Source of the DNA: an uncultured Desulfobacteraceae bacterium
GTDB taxonomy: Bacteria > Desulfobacterota > Desulfobacteria > Desulfobacterales > Desulfobacteraceae
Assembly: GCA_913041495.1 (NCBI GenBank)
Contig: CAJWHT010000043.1
Span: forward strand, 1-32,484
Direction: 5' to 3'
Length of the DNA stretch: 32,484 bases
How positions within the stretch are numbered: the first letter of the stretch is position 1; each line of letters begins with the position of its first letter. The notes under the pieces were generated by a model. The model was given only the letters and a program-made list of their open reading frames with translations, was not told the origin of the DNA and did not search any database. Both the position numbers and the translations under genes were made by a program. This document shows positions 16,501 to 25,842 of this stretch, piece after piece.

Positions 16501-18551
16501 ATGATCTCGTCCCTGTCCAGGCCGATCATCGCGGCAGCCACCGGATTGGCATCGGCAATGATCCCGGTCTCCTTGTTGACCAGAAAAAGGCCGGTACTGA
16601 TGGCGTTCAAAATCGTCTGAACCCGTTGTTCGCTTTCCCTGACAGCGGCTTCCGACCTGACCCGTTCGGTGATGTCCCGCACCGTCCCTACGATAAACCA
16701 CCGGTTCTCCATCTGAAAGGGGGACAGATTCACTTCCACGGGAAAGGACAGCCCCTGCCTGTTGACCGCAGTGGTCTCAATGGTGGAATCAAAGGCCTTG
16801 CTCCTGCCGGTTCGTGCAAATTCCCCCAACCCCGCTCTTGCCGCCTCCCGGTTCTCTTCGGGTATGGCGATCTCATGGAATTCAAGACCATGGGCTTCCT
16901 GTGCAGAAAAGCCGAAAAGTTCTTCAGCCGCATGATTCCAGAACCGGATCTTTCCCCGGCTGTCAACCATGACCAGGGCATCGCTGACCGCCTGGCTCAT
17001 GGCCCGGGTTTTCTGTTCTGCCAGGGTGCGGTCCCGTACCTCACGGGAGAGTTTCCGGTTGGCATAAAAAAAGACACCGAGCACAACCAGGGAGACCCCA
17101 AAGATGGAAAGCCCCACCCCCCACACCGTCCGCCAATCCACCCGCGATTCCACACGGATGTTCACCCAGCGGTCTTCAAAGCTGCGGCGGTCCGCTTCGC
17201 TGACGGCGGCAAGGGCCTTGTTCAACACGGAGACCATCATGGGCCAGTCCTTGCGTACGCCAAAGCTGAGATCAAGGGTACGTGGCAGGGTTGCCGCCAC
17301 CTTCAGCCCTTTGATCCGGCCCGCCCGGGCAGCGTAAGTCACAGAGGCATTATTGCCGATGGTGGCATCTGCATCCCCGTCCATCACCGCCTGAAGGGAA
17401 GCTTCAAGGGTAGAGGTTTTTACCAGCCGGATCTCCGGATGCTCAGTTAAAAGCATCTCTTCCATGGGAGAGGATTCGATGACGGCGACCCGTTTTCCGG
17501 CCAGTCCTTCAAGCCCTGCCACAAAGGGCATATCCTCTTTTGTCACCAGGACGATGGGAATCCGCAGATAGGGGTGGGTGAAATCAAGAAATTCCTTTCG
17601 TGACGGTGTGGGGACCACAGCCGGCAGGATATCGATCCGGCCCTGTTTGGCATTTTCAATCACCGCCTGCCAGGTCAGCCCCGGGACCGGGGCCATGGAC
17701 AGGGCCAGTTTACCGTTGAGCCAGGCCACATACTCGGACACCATACCGCTGTACTGCCCCTCTTTGCTGATCCCCTCAAACGGAAGCCAGGCAGGATCCA
17801 CACCGAGCCGAATGTCCCGGTGCGCCACAAGCCAACGTCTCTCCTCTTCTGTCAGGTATAGATTTCTTGGGGCTTCCGATCCCAGGTAGGTTTCCTTGAT
17901 ATCATTGAGTTCTTTTTGTGACAGGGAGTCCAGGCCTTTTTGCATCACCGCCTTAAGCATCTTTTTTTCGGCATTGATTCCCATGGCCAATTCAAACCGG
18001 TGATCCTCGAAATACCCCACAATCTTCAGGTCAGTCAAAAAATGCTGGTCGGTCAGATAGTTGCCCACGGCCAGGGTCCCCATATAGGCGTCAGCCTTTG
18101 CCGTACTGACGGCCTTGAGCGCTTCCAGGGTATTGGGAACCAGCAGGAGGCGGGCGTCCGGATGGTTGGCCTTAAGGTATTCCTGCTGATAATATCCCGA
18201 TTCCACGGCAATGGTCTTCCCTGAAAAATCTTTCAGGGATGTGATGTCATTCCTGCCCTTCTTCACCCAGATGGCATCCTGGGATGAAATATAGGCCGAT
18301 GTGAAAACCAGGTAGGCCGTTCTCTCCGGCGTTTTTCTCAAGGCCGGGCTAAGGTCCAGTTCCCCTGACTTCAGCCTGGGCCCGTTTTCACTCCAGGGCT
18401 TTACTTCGATGCGGGCCGTAAGTCCCGCTACGCCGGGCTGCCAGGCGGAGAATATCGGCGGAAATACCGCGGTAACTGCCGTCGCTGTCCACAAACTCAA
18501 AAGGGGGCCAGTCCGGGGTGCCGGCCACGCGGACGACCGGATTTGCATCAA
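13596..18551 (-). CDS. Giant hybrid sensor kinase, C-terminal part (half SBP3, SBP3, TM, 3 PAS, HisKA-HATPase, 2 REC, HPt)
   Basis: C-terminal piece of one gene split from the frame at 18388-20847. Only residues from about 43 (GLTARIEV) are genuine; the first 42 are out-of-frame translation. Order in this 1651-aa frame: rest of SBP3 domain 4 (43-222), SBP3 domain 5 (244-462), transmembrane helix (476-496), three PAS domains (about 515-635, 640-750, 760-870), HisKA with phospho-acceptor His917 (MSHEIRTP), HATPase with N box NLGNNAVKF (1031-1039) and DTGIG, receiver 1 (Asp1209), receiver 2 (Asp1351), HPt with His1509 (AHTVKG), and a basic tail. All phosphorelay residues are intact. The SBP domains face the periplasm and should bind amino acids or similar solutes. 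No output response regulator is encoded nearby. Confidence 0.9.
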   Translation of the reverse strand: MMQIRSSAWPAPRTGPLLSLWTATAVTAVFPPIFSAWQPGVAGLTARIEVKPWSENGPRLKSGELDLSPALRKTPERTAYLVFTSAYISSQDAIWVKKGRNDITSLKDFSGKTIAVESGYYQQEYLKANHPDARLLLVPNTLEALKAVSTAKADAYMGTLAVGNYLTDQHFLTDLKIVGYFEDHRFELAMGINAEKKMLKAVMQKGLDSLSQKELNDIKETYLGSEAPRNLYLTEEERRWLVAHRDIRLGVDPAWLPFEGISKEGQYSGMVSEYVAWLNGKLALSMAPVPGLTWQAVIENAKQGRIDILPAVVPTPSRKEFLDFTHPYLRIPIVLVTKEDMPFVAGLEGLAGKRVAVIESSPMEEMLLTEHPEIRLVKTSTLEASLQAVMDGDADATIGNNASVTYAARAGRIKGLKVAATLPRTLDLSFGVRKDWPMMVSVLNKALAAVSEADRRSFEDRWVNIRVESRVDWRTVWGVGLSIFGVSLVVLGVFFYANRKLSREVRDRTLAEQKTRAMSQAVSDALVMVDSRGKIRFWNHAAEELFGFSAQEAHGLEFHEIAIPEENREAARAGLGEFARTGRSKAFDSTIETTAVNRQGLSFPVEVNLSPFQMENRWFIVGTVRDITERVRSEAAVRESEQRVQTILNAISTGLFLVNKETGIIADANPVAAAMIGLDRDEIIGRRYREFAAEGQDTADGTATGAGDNTEGLLIADGDRQIPILRTVVTMMLDGVPHLLDSFIDVTERKLMEEKIRQEQETLKLILDKSPIAIGVSTDNVIRFANPRYLKMLDVSIGEPVTNVYLNPEDRAPLIEALKRDGMVSNREIQLRGEGGVPIDVLVTYMPMTYDGRPSILGWLVDISSLKAMQAELQDQVTELNRSRVATLNIMEDLAEARREAESATRAKSDFLANMSHEIRTPMNAIIGMAHLALKTDLTARQYDYVKKIDSSANSLLGIINDILDFSKIEAGKLDIEEIDFNLSETLAHVADLVTVKAREKGGLEVLFRLDPKIPPFLVGDPLRLGQVMINLGNNAVKFTEKGEIVLTTALVEQTPERVTVRFSVRDTGIGLTEEQRSKLFSAFSQADTSTSRKYGGTGLGLTISKRLVNMMHGDIWVESEPGKGSEFIFTSTFGIGQQTAVSDRELSDDLKDLKVLVVDDNATARQILVEMLQTFDFSVEEASSGRACLERINRPEDDDRPYDMVFMDWQMPDMDGIEAGEKILAESNTPPPKIILVTAFAQEEARAAVNRAGLDGLLIKPISPSGLLNAVMLAYGKAEARTLVSDKGFEAEMAKPIRGARILLVEDNEINQQVAKEILEDAGLVVTIAENGKIGVDAVRETEFDAVLMDVQMPVMDGYEATLTIRKEPRFDSLPIIAMSASAMTQDKEMAEQVGMNDHVAKPVNVKALFSVLLKWIPHRQRPLPESAGAETGPQSSTDRGPVKAAPEVEIPDLPGIDVDAGLARTAGKKTLYMNMLGKFVTSFSDAVNEIDTALAGENPSEAQRIAHTVKGVSGTIGATDLQTVAASLESAIKNGEQDRYQELLTAFEKTLAQVLAVLKPISETAEERKAPAEEANQGDLGSLPARLSELLPHVRKRKPKRCKPLIERILQVRWPDDIQAEISKISRLIAKYKFKDALPALEALIERVS

Positions 18552-20847
18552 CCCACGCGCGTTCAGCAGGGGTGAGCACCACCCGGTTCCCTTTGTCCGT
18601 TAACATCCCCAGCCCCAGCCAGTTTGTGCGCAGCTCGTTGATTTCCCCTTCGGTCAAGGCATCCAGCCCCTTTTGGAGGATGTCACGAAGCAAGCGCTGT
18701 TCTTTCATGACAGCAATGTGCAGCCGGTTGGCCTCGGGATTTTCAAGGGAAACTTCATCCACGATCCGTATGCCCGGAATCAGATTTTCCTTGAGCAGAT
18801 GGGAAATAACCCCGAGACTTCCCACAAAGGCATCGGCTTTATTCAGGGATACGGCTTTGAGCGCCTCAAGGACACTGGGGAATTCAACCGGTTCAATGAC
18901 CGGATAAAGGTCTTTGATCAGATCGTTGATGGAAAATCCGGCCACCACCGCCAGCCTCTTACCATCCAAATCCTGAAGGGAACGGATACCCGAACGATTT
19001 TCATGCACGACCATGACCGAAGGGTTTGCCGCATAGTGCCCGGTCAGGGCCATCTGCTTTTCCCTGGCCGGTGTCTTGTAAATGGCCGGCAGCACATCAA
19101 TGTCACCGGCTGTGAATTTTTCCAGAAGCTGTGCCCAGGTAAATCCGGACACAAACGTCAGGGGCAGTCCCACCTTTGCCGCGGCAAGGCGGATCAGCTC
19201 GTTTGAAAATCCGGTGGGGCGGCCGTCTTTGACAAAGTCAAAGGGGGGCCAGTCCGTTTCCGCTCCCACCACCACCGGCCTTGACCGCCTTGAGATCCAG
19301 CTTCGCTCTTCAGGGGTTAGCCCTGTTACCTCAACAGGCTTGGTTTCCAGCCATCTGGCCCGCAACGCCATAAGTTCCTGGTGACGGATGCGTTTCAACC
19401 CTTTTTCCAGAATATCTGCCAACATGGGATTGGAGTTATGGATTCCCATCCTGAACGCCCCGGCTTCCGAAACCTTTCGGGCGGCGACTTTGAGGTTGCT
19501 GACCAAAGAATGGCCCTGTATGCGCCGGTACCGTATCAAACCTGCCACGGCAGCATCTGCCCTTCCGGTGTTCACCTGGTCCAGGGCTTGGTGGAATCCC
19601 TCGGTAAGGATCAGCGTCCCGTTCTTTCCAATGACTGTTTTCACATCCAGTACAATGGCGCTTTCCCTGGTAACCGCCACCCGTTTGCCTTTCAGGTCGC
19701 CCCATCTGGAGATTCCCGTATTATCCTGCCGCACCAGCACCAATTGCGGGACAAAGGCATAGGGTTCTGTAAAACGGAGCGATTTCATACGTTCCGGGGT
19801 CCGGGACAGACTCATGGCCATGTCGGTTTCACCTGATATGGCTGACCCGACCACATCTTTCCATCTGGATTTGAACACCGGCACAAATTGCAGCCCGGTG
19901 CGTTCGGACAACAAGGCGAGTATCTGGGCGTTCAATCCGTCAAATCGCCCGCTTTTATCCACAATATCAACCGGACTCATGTAATCGGTAACGGCCACTG
20001 TCACTGCCGGATGCGTCCTGATCCAGGCCTCTTCATCAGCGGTAAACTGTTTGGCCTGCAGCAACCGTTCATAATAGCGATCCGCAGGCGATGGCAGCCA
20101 GCGGGCTTCACGCTTTGCCATCCGGCCCACCGGGAGTTTATCAAAACCGTCATTAATCAGCGTTAGGAGGTCTTTTCTATCCTTGCGTACAGCAGCGACC
20201 ACAGGGCTGGAAAAAACGGCCACGGTACTTTTTGACAGCAGGCCGCGGACACCGAAGGCTGCCAGGACCGTCTCGACATTGACGTTTTCACTCAAAATGG
20301 CGTCAACCTCCCCATTGAGCAACGCCAATACCAGCTTCCGGCCGTCGGGAAAACCTTTTACCTGAATCCCCTCTTCCCGGGCGGCAAGGTATTCATACTG
20401 GTAGGAATCGCTTATGGCCCCCACCTTTTGGCCGGCCAGATCCTTAAGCGATCTTTCCGAGTCATGATCCGTTCTGAAAAAAAGAGACGTGTTGATGTTG
20501 TGGATGGGTTGTGAAAATGCAAACCACCGGGCCCGCTGTTCATTGGCAATAAGGCCTGAGTGTACGTCCGCATGACCGGTCTTCACCGCCTCAAGGGATC
20601 CTTTCCAGTCATGGGCCACAAAGGTGACGGGTACGCCGGTCTGCCGGCTCCACAACCGCCACATGTCAACGAAGAGGCCGGCAGGTTCACCTGTGGGAGA
20701 GCGCACTGAAAAGGGCGGATACGCATCGGCGATTGCAATCGTCAGGGAGTTTGGCTCCTGATCTTTGGCCAGAACACCTGTAACCGGGGCACAAAGCCCC
20801 GATATCATAAACAACAGCACCAGATATTTATACACCTTATACAACAT
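18388..20847 (-). CDS. Giant hybrid sensor kinase, N-terminal part (signal peptide, 3.2 SBP3 domains; frame-shifted)
   Basis: N-terminal piece of the same gene. Signal peptide or anchor ([20 protein letters not shown]), then SBP3 domain 1 (about 33-251, [14 protein letters not shown]), domain 2 (281-500, [13 protein letters not shown]), domain 3 (523-745, [16 protein letters not shown]) and the first lobe of domain 4 (771-808, [17 protein letters not shown]). Each starts after a conserved LTxEExxW linker, as in EvgS-type sensors. After Gly808 (18426-18424) the frame runs into [11 protein letters not shown] and stops at 18388, whereas the -strand +1 frame continues the domain as [10 protein letters not shown]. 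Dropping one base of GGGA joins the two frames into about 2416 residues. The gene begins 20 nt after the HAMP-PAS gene, with a weak ribosome site. Confidence 0.85.
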   Translation of the reverse strand: MLYKVYKYLVLLFMISGLCAPVTGVLAKDQEPNSLTIAIADAYPPFSVRSPTGEPAGLFVDMWRLWSRQTGVPVTFVAHDWKGSLEAVKTGHADVHSGLIANEQRARWFAFSQPIHNINTSLFFRTDHDSERSLKDLAGQKVGAISDSYQYEYLAAREEGIQVKGFPDGRKLVLALLNGEVDAILSENVNVETVLAAFGVRGLLSKSTVAVFSSPVVAAVRKDRKDLLTLINDGFDKLPVGRMAKREARWLPSPADRYYERLLQAKQFTADEEAWIRTHPAVTVAVTDYMSPVDIVDKSGRFDGLNAQILALLSERTGLQFVPVFKSRWKDVVGSAISGETDMAMSLSRTPERMKSLRFTEPYAFVPQLVLVRQDNTGISRWGDLKGKRVAVTRESAIVLDVKTVIGKNGTLILTEGFHQALDQVNTGRADAAVAGLIRYRRIQGHSLVSNLKVAARKVSEAGAFRMGIHNSNPMLADILEKGLKRIRHQELMALRARWLETKPVEVTGLTPEERSWISRRSRPVVVGAETDWPPFDFVKDGRPTGFSNELIRLAAAKVGLPLTFVSGFTWAQLLEKFTAGDIDVLPAIYKTPAREKQMALTGHYAANPSVMVVHENRSGIRSLQDLDGKRLAVVAGFSINDLIKDLYPVIEPVEFPSVLEALKAVSLNKADAFVGSLGVISHLLKENLIPGIRIVDEVSLENPEANRLHIAVMKEQRLLRDILQKGLDALTEGEINELRTNWLGLGMLTDKGNRVVLTPAERAWVDANPVVRVAGTPDWPPFEFVDSDGSYRGISADILRLAARRSGTYGPHRSKALE

Positions 20848-20867
20848 GGTATCGCAAATGCCCTTAT

Positions 20868-22334
20868 TTAGCTGACAATCTTATATTTCTTCGCTTCTCC
20901 CAGCCGTTCCAGGAGCTGGTTGATTTCTTCCTTGAGCCGGATCATCCTGTGTTCACGGTCAATGGTAAGCTGGTGAAATCGTTCCAGTTCCTTGAGCTTT
21001 TTCTGCAGTTCCGCTTCCGTGGTTTTGCGTTCCGATATATCCCGGATGCATTCGATGGCACCGGTTTCATTTCCGTTGGCATCGTACAACACCCTGGCCG
21101 TACCGGAAAGAAACGTCCCGTTGGTTCCGATATGAGGGAAAAAGCCCTCCATCTTCAAACGGTTTCCCTCCCACTTCACCATGTCATATGGAAGGCTCAG
21201 GGTGTCATCCCAGTTTCTGACCAGGTCTATCAGCATCGGGCGCCGCTCATTGTGAAAAGGAACCGCATAGGAATAATCCCCTTTTCCCGCTATCTCATCG
21301 CGCAGAACGCCTGTGAGGTTTTCCATGGCCCGGTTCCAGGCCACCACCCTGCCCCGGGTGTTGATGACAAACGTCGGGTCCGGCAGGGATTCGATTATAT
21401 TGCTCTGGCGTTGCTCGGATTCTTTAAGATCCTCCAGCGTGGCGTTCAATTCCATGGTTCGCGCTTCAACGAGTTGTTCCAGGTTGGACTGGTATTGCTG
21501 GAGTTCCGCTTCGACTTTCCGCCGCTCGGATAGTTCCGTTTCAAGGTCTGCCGCCCTGTTCTGAAGTGTAACCTTGTTCTGGCGAAGCTTTTCGATCATC
21601 TGATTGAAGGCATGCTCTAAGACCTTGAGTTCCGTTTTTCCCGAGGTTTGGATATCCACCCGAACCTCTTCGAGCCTGTCCATCTCTATGGATGACGCCG
21701 CCCGGGTCAGCAGCGTCAGGGGACGGGCCAGAAGCCGCTGGATGGTAATATAAAAAACAACGCATAAAAAAACCGTCATCAACAGGGCATTGACGATAAT
21801 AAAGGAGAACCCGACCTTAACTCTGTCCAGTATGATCTGCCGGCTTGAAAACAACACAATCTGTGCCAGTTCATATGATTCTCCGTCTTCCTCATGTACC
21901 AGGGGGAAACGGTGACTAAAAAGACCGGATATATGGCCCGGTGGTTCAGAAGGACTGCCGCTGTCATCATAAAAGGTCACCGTGTTCACATCTTCAACCA
22001 CAGCACCCATCTTGATATCGTTCAACCGGTCGATATCAATCCACAGGCCCATCACAAAAGGGGTGTTGTAAATACCCTGGGCCATGGCGGACAGGGATTC
22101 TTTATCCATCTCCCAGATAAGTTTGGAAAGCCCGGTGCCCACTGTTTTTTCAAGGGAGGCAAGGTCCTGGACCACTCGCTTTTTAACATGGTGGTACTCA
22201 TAACCCATATGACAGGCAGTCAGGACAACCATGACCAAAATGTACAGCGAGATACCTGTTTTGAGCAGCTTGGTGGCAATGGACTCTTTGATCGAAACCA
22301 TTTGCCTTAAGGGTGACTTTCCGGAAATTCTCAT
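20868..22334 (-). CDS. Membrane sensor: periplasmic domain-HAMP-coiled coil-PAS, no output domain
   Basis: 488 aa. TM1 about 26-45, periplasmic domain about 47-172 (LSKLIWEMDKESLSAMAQGIYNTPFVMG; resembles the small periplasmic sensor of delta-proteobacterial kinases and cyclases), TM2 about 175-198, HAMP about 199-252 (RPLTLLTRAASSIE; ELKVLEHAFNQMI), long coiled coil 253-305, PAS about 306-437 (IESLPDPTFVINTRGRVVAWNRAM, ending CIRDISERK), and a terminal helix with the FHxLTIDREHRMIRLKEEIN motif that normally connects to a kinase or cyclase. No such domain follows: the protein ends at KIVS. It sits between an SBP3 gene (18-nt gap) and the giant kinase (20-nt gap), suggesting an accessory or scaffold role for that kinase. 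GGAAG lies 6 nt before the ATG. Confidence 0.85.
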   Translation of the reverse strand: MRISGKSPLRQMVSIKESIATKLLKTGISLYILVMVVLTACHMGYEYHHVKKRVVQDLASLEKTVGTGLSKLIWEMDKESLSAMAQGIYNTPFVMGLWIDIDRLNDIKMGAVVEDVNTVTFYDDSGSPSEPPGHISGLFSHRFPLVHEEDGESYELAQIVLFSSRQIILDRVKVGFSFIIVNALLMTVFLCVVFYITIQRLLARPLTLLTRAASSIEMDRLEEVRVDIQTSGKTELKVLEHAFNQMIEKLRQNKVTLQNRAADLETELSERRKVEAELQQYQSNLEQLVEARTMELNATLEDLKESEQRQSNIIESLPDPTFVINTRGRVVAWNRAMENLTGVLRDEIAGKGDYSYAVPFHNERRPMLIDLVRNWDDTLSLPYDMVKWEGNRLKMEGFFPHIGTNGTFLSGTARVLYDANGNETGAIECIRDISERKTTEAELQKKLKELERFHQLTIDREHRMIRLKEEINQLLERLGEAKKYKIVS

Positions 22335-22352
22335 CTTTCTTCCACTGTCCGG

Positions 22353-23138
22353 CTATTCCAGATAACGCGATACAATACGCTCGATATCGCCGTCTGCCTT
22401 GGCATCGGCCAGCGCTGCATCAACCGCATCAATGACGTTTTGTGCATCGGGGTATGTTTTTCTCAGTCCGAAGTGAAACTTTCCCGGAGTGGCGATATCA
22501 GGCACTTCCCGCACCGCGATTCGATCCTTGAGGCCCAGTTTATTAACAATGGCCCTGACCACCAGGCCGTTGCCCACAAAAATATCGTACCGGTGGGCAT
22601 CCAGCAGCTTGACAGCCTGTTCAAGGCTGTTGACCCAATGCACGTCAAGATCCTTGAACCACTTCTTGGCCCACCCGTTTCCCCGGTGGTCCACCTGCCG
22701 GAAGGGCCTGAGGTCCTCAATCACTTCCACCCGGTCGATGCTGTCCTTGCGGGGGTTGGTATGGCTGGTGAGAATAACGACATAACTTGTTACAAAGGGC
22801 TTTTTCGTAAAATAGGCAAAGGCCTTTCGCGCGTCAGTGGGGTTTGTGCAAAAAGCGTCGGCTTCACCGCTGCGAACCTGCGCCTGGGCCCGCTGCCACG
22901 GATACCCACGGTGTTCCAGCGGCCTGTCCATGCGCTGTCCGATAACAGCATCCAGCGCATCAACCAGAATCCCCTGCATCCGGCCGTCCTGCTTAACACT
23001 CAATGGACTGAACTTATTATAGTAGTTGATTCTTATCACGCCGGAACCGGCATACGCGCCTACGGAGGTTACGATCAAAAAAACAATGCCGACTATTGCA
23101 GACATTGGATAATGCCGTCTCTTTGAATTCACCGTCAT
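22353..23138 (-). CDS. Periplasmic solute-binding protein, SBP family 3
   Basis: 261 aa with a Sec signal (MSAIVGIVFLIVTSVGAYA after a short basic lead) and an SBP3 fold: VIRINYYNKFSPLSVKQDGRMQG, WQRAQAQVRSGEADAFC, YFTKKPFVTSYVVIL, and a C-terminal lobe ending DAALADAKADGDIERIVSRYLE. It is of the type used alone by sensor systems: no ABC permease or ATPase lies beside it. It is the first gene of a three-gene unit (18 nt, then 20 nt gaps) with a HAMP-PAS sensor and a kinase that itself has five SBP3 domains. AGGTG 7 nt before ATG 23138 supports the start. Ligand not predictable. Confidence 0.87.
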   Translation of the reverse strand: MTVNSKRRHYPMSAIVGIVFLIVTSVGAYAGSGVIRINYYNKFSPLSVKQDGRMQGILVDALDAVIGQRMDRPLEHRGYPWQRAQAQVRSGEADAFCTNPTDARKAFAYFTKKPFVTSYVVILTSHTNPRKDSIDRVEVIEDLRPFRQVDHRGNGWAKKWFKDLDVHWVNSLEQAVKLLDAHRYDIFVGNGLVVRAIVNKLGLKDRIAVREVPDIATPGKFHFGLRKTYPDAQNVIDAVDAALADAKADGDIERIVSRYLE

Positions 23139-23401
23139 TTGGTTTCACCTGGTTGTTGATTTGAATGAACCCGCTGCCCGGCGCCAATGGTGCCAAAGTT
23201 CGTATCCGCATGTAATCGTCAGCCGGGAATTTTGAATCTTTTCCTTACAGGATCTTAGAATTTAAATACCATTATATTAGATATCCGCACAAGTACTTTC
23301 CTTTTTCTCCTGATTCGCCCTCAGTTTAGAGTTGATTTCAACTGCGGCTCTGGTACTGTATTAGGCTGCGAATCCGAACCAAAAATATTGGGAAGATAAA
23401 G

Positions 23402-23845
23402 ATGAAACTGAAGCGATGGTTCACTCATTTGGTACTGCTTGCGGCACTCACCCTCTGCGGGCCCTTTGAAGGCATGGCCGAAGAAAAAGGCAGGCCGTTG
23501 CCCGGAACCCAAACGGTCCGGGAAGGCGTTATCATTGAAGTGGTATCTGCCGGTGAAATGGTGCTGTGGACCAAAAAAGGATTGTACCCGTTCTCACTCT
23601 ACGGACTTTCCCTGCCGGTCCTTTCGACCCCGGAAGGGGCCGAAGCCAAACGCAAAGCCTCCGATATAATATTCAACAAGCTTCTGACCGTCCATTTCCT
23701 AAACCATGGCAGTGAGAAACCGGCCGGCATCGTCATGGTCCGGGGAGAATGCCTGAACCTTCGCCTGGTGGAAGACAGGATTGCCCGGGTGGCAGAAGAC
23801 TGCAGGCTTCAGCCCTATTGCAGACAGTGGCAAGAAAAGCAATAA
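23402..23845 (+). CDS. Exported SNase-like-fold protein with degenerate active site
   Basis: 147 aa with a Sec signal ending at GMA (about residue 26). The mature part follows the staphylococcal-nuclease OB fold: GVIIEVVSAGEMVLWT, PFSLYGLSLPVLSTPEGAEAKRKASDII, LLTVHFLN, a loop, then ECLNLRLVEDRIARVAEDC. By this alignment the catalytic Arg35, Asp40, Glu43 and Arg87 of the nuclease are Ser, Ser, Val and a non-Arg residue, so nuclease activity is unlikely and a binding role more plausible. Two or three cysteines near the C-terminus could form a disulfide. It is divergent from the sensor operon; GGAAG precedes the ATG. The alignment is by eye and the family call is moderate. Confidence 0.62.
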   Translation: MKLKRWFTHLVLLAALTLCGPFEGMAEEKGRPLPGTQTVREGVIIEVVSAGEMVLWTKKGLYPFSLYGLSLPVLSTPEGAEAKRKASDIIFNKLLTVHFLNHGSEKPAGIVMVRGECLNLRLVEDRIARVAEDCRLQPYCRQWQEKQ

Positions 23846-23872
23846 AAACGCCCGGCCAGCATATGCCGGGCG
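23844..23872 (-). terminator. Terminator of the LysR gene, perhaps bidirectional
   Basis: Perfect 8-bp stem CGCCCGGC (23849-23856) / GCCGGGCG (23865-23872) with an 8-nt loop. On the minus strand it is followed by TTTTTATT, overlapping the end of the convergent SNase-like gene; on the plus strand the following sequence is only moderately T-rich. Confidence 0.75.
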
Positions 23873-23906
23873 CCTGATTCCTTTGTTCATATACGGTTAA
23901 TGTTTT

Positions 23907-24812
23907 CTAATCGGTGTTGGCCTGGCTTTCGTACACGGCCTTGTACCGTTCCTTGGTGTAGTAGATAAACTCCTGGAGCACCGAACTGAAGTATTTGTTT
24001 TTATGCCAGATGGTATAAAAGGAGCGGGAAAACTTGAAGTCCTTGATTTTAAGCCGGTAAAGCTGTCCGGCATTGAGTTCGTTCATCACTGAGATCTGGG
24101 ACAGGCAGCTGAGCGCCCCTTTGTTCCTGAGCACGGACTTTACCGCTTCGGTGTGCCCCACCTCAAGAAACGGCTTAAACCGCTTTCTGAACTTTTTCAT
24201 ATAGGAGAGAAATACATCCCGGGTGCCAGAGCCCTCTTCACGGAATATCCAGCGTTTGGACAGCAGGTCATCCATGTTGTACTCTTCGGCCCTGACCAGG
24301 TTTTTGTCCCCGGTGACCACGTAGAGTTCGTCTTTGCCCAGCACCTCCCGTTCGATCTCAGGGCTGTTGTAGTCAGCCTCCACAAACCCGATGTCCACCT
24401 CGCCGTTCTCGATCATCTTCCCGATCTCGATGGTGTTGCCGGTGATCTTCTCAAGGTTCACCCCCTCGTACTGCTCCACAAACTCATACATGATCTGGGG
24501 AAGAATATAGTTGGCAATCGAGGAAGACGCTCCCACCCGGATGTCCCCCACAAGGTCCAGGTCACGAAACATGGTTTCACTCTCTTTGAGCCCCACCACC
24601 AGGGGCTCCACCATCCGGTAGAAATACCGGCCGTTCTCGTTGACCACCAGCCGTTTATGGATACGGTCGAACAACTGCTTTCCCAACCGGTCTTCCAGGG
24701 CCTTTATAGCCATGGACACGGCGGACTGGGTCAGGCCGTAATCTTTGGCCACCTGGCTGAGATGGGGGGTTTTTACCAGTGCCAGGAATAATTCTAACTG
24801 CCTCAGTGTCAC
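23907..24812 (-). CDS. LysR-family transcriptional regulator
   Basis: 301 aa. N-terminal winged HTH of the LysR type (MTLRQLELFLALVKTPHLSQVAKDYGLTQSAVSMAIKALEDRLGKQLF), then a helical linker and a two-lobed effector domain (GDIRVGASSSIANYILPQIMYEF; GEVDIGFVEAD; VVTGDKNL; GTRDVF; FLEVGHTEAVKSVLRNKGALSCL) of the CysB/CbbR-like type. The gene starts at GTG 24812 with AAGGAGA 8 nt upstream. It has its own terminator. LysR regulators often control a neighbouring divergent gene, but here the next upstream gene (SDR) points the same way and ends in a terminator, so the target is not evident. Sulfur-metabolite sensing would be attractive given aprBA nearby but is not shown. Confidence 0.92.
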   Translation of the reverse strand: MTLRQLELFLALVKTPHLSQVAKDYGLTQSAVSMAIKALEDRLGKQLFDRIHKRLVVNENGRYFYRMVEPLVVGLKESETMFRDLDLVGDIRVGASSSIANYILPQIMYEFVEQYEGVNLEKITGNTIEIGKMIENGEVDIGFVEADYNSPEIEREVLGKDELYVVTGDKNLVRAEEYNMDDLLSKRWIFREEGSGTRDVFLSYMKKFRKRFKPFLEVGHTEAVKSVLRNKGALSCLSQISVMNELNAGQLYRLKIKDFKFSRSFYTIWHKNKYFSSVLQEFIYYTKERYKAVYESQANTD

Positions 24813-24986
24813 AGAAACGTTCTCCTTATCCTAATGTTTATTGTCCGGATTGTGGACAGCCTGGAACATATCACGGAAAGCGGCTGAGGCCAAGATATCG
24901 TTCAAAAAAATTGATCAGGTTATTCAATTTAATGAATTCAGGTCGGTATTTTATTGGACTCATATTGAGAAAAGAAAAGGCGGGCA

Positions 24987-25011
24987 CCTCCCGGACCCGG
25001 CGTCCGGGAGG
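24987..25011 (-). terminator. Hairpin terminator downstream of the SDR gene
   Basis: Perfect 10-bp stem CCTCCCGGAC / GTCCGGGAGG with a CCGGC loop, 10 nt past the SDR stop. On the minus strand a U-rich stretch (CCTTTTCTTTTC) follows after a few bases. Confidence 0.7.
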
Positions 25012-25021
25012 CTTTAAAAGA

Positions 25022-25840
25022 TCATACAATGCCTTTAGGCATGGGGGGCACAGTTTCGCCTGCCAGGGTAAACCCCCCGTCCAGGCGGAGAACGGTACCG
25101 GTCATATAGGGGGCATCCTTAATCATAAAGTTGACGGCCTTCACGACATCCTCAATGGTGCCGATGCGGCCGGCCAGGGTATGGTCAATCAGTGAATCTT
25201 TTTCTTCATCCGTGAGCACCTCACGCCATCCCCTTGTGCCCTGTGCATGACGGGTCTCAAAAATACCGAGCATCAGTTCGTTGACCCGGATATGCGGGGC
25301 ACCCATTCGGGCCCAGGTTTCGGTGAGGGTGGCGACAGCCCGGTTGGCGGCGGCATACCCGTCGTTGAACACCAGGGCCGCAGGACCGGTGCGCCCCACA
25401 ATACCGGCAATGGAGGACAAATTTATGACCACGGCTTCGTCTGCCGCCTGCAACATCGGATATACGCTGTCAAACACCCAGCGTTTGGCCTTGAGCGTGG
25501 TTTCGATTTCAAGGTCCCACTGGTCTTCCACATAGGCACCGTGAACCGTGGGCCACCCGCCCCTTTCGATATTGTTGATCAGGATGTCCAGACGACCGTA
25601 CGTATCCCGGATGAAATCGGCGACCAGCTGGACATCCTTTACGGAACGCAGGTCTGCATTCAAGATATCATGGTCCGCCCCTGTGGCGGCAAAATCCGTT
25701 TCCATCTGTTCAAAAGAATCGTCCCAGTCGTGGCGAGTCAGCACCAGACGTGCCCCCTGTCGTGCCAGATCCAACCCGATGCCCTTGCCGATTCCCTTTA
25801 CCGCCCCCAGCACCAGGGCGACTTTTCCCTGAACATCCAT
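25022..25840 (-). CDS. Short-chain dehydrogenase/reductase with Lys-to-Asn change in the YxxxK motif
   Basis: 272 aa, classical SDR length and layout: nucleotide-binding LGAVKGIGKGIG (11-22; the usual TG is LG), LDILINNIERG (85-94, NNAG-like), catalytic Ser142/143 (INLSSIAG), Tyr162 in GYAAAN, and the C-terminal PYMTGTVLRLDGGFTL. The residue four after the catalytic Tyr, normally the invariant Lys that lowers the tyrosine pKa and holds the ribose, is Asn166. The protein may therefore be catalytically weak or bind NAD(P)H in a non-enzymatic role. It follows the YkgJ-type gene by 2 nt and its ribosome site lies inside that gene, so they are an operon and may act on the same process. Substrate unknown. 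Confidence 0.85.
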   Translation of the reverse strand: MDVQGKVALVLGAVKGIGKGIGLDLARQGARLVLTRHDWDDSFEQMETDFAATGADHDILNADLRSVKDVQLVADFIRDTYGRLDILINNIERGGWPTVHGAYVEDQWDLEIETTLKAKRWVFDSVYPMLQAADEAVVINLSSIAGIVGRTGPAALVFNDGYAAANRAVATLTETWARMGAPHIRVNELMLGIFETRHAQGTRGWREVLTDEEKDSLIDHTLAGRIGTIEDVVKAVNFMIKDAPYMTGTVLRLDGGFTLAGETVPPMPKGIV

Positions 25841-25842
25841 CT

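Noticed and set aside
18388-18551. Programmed ribosomal frameshift in the giant kinase gene
   Set aside because: No slippery heptamer or downstream stimulatory structure is evident, and there is no biological reason to truncate in the middle of an SBP lobe. A one-base error or mutation is simpler.
22353-23138. Amino-acid ABC transporter component
   Set aside because: The SBP3 fold fits, but no permease or ATPase gene is adjacent and the operon is purely sensory.
23260-23290. TATAAT-like box upstream of the sensory operon
   Set aside because: A good -10 match on the minus strand but no -35 at acceptable spacing and no TG extension.
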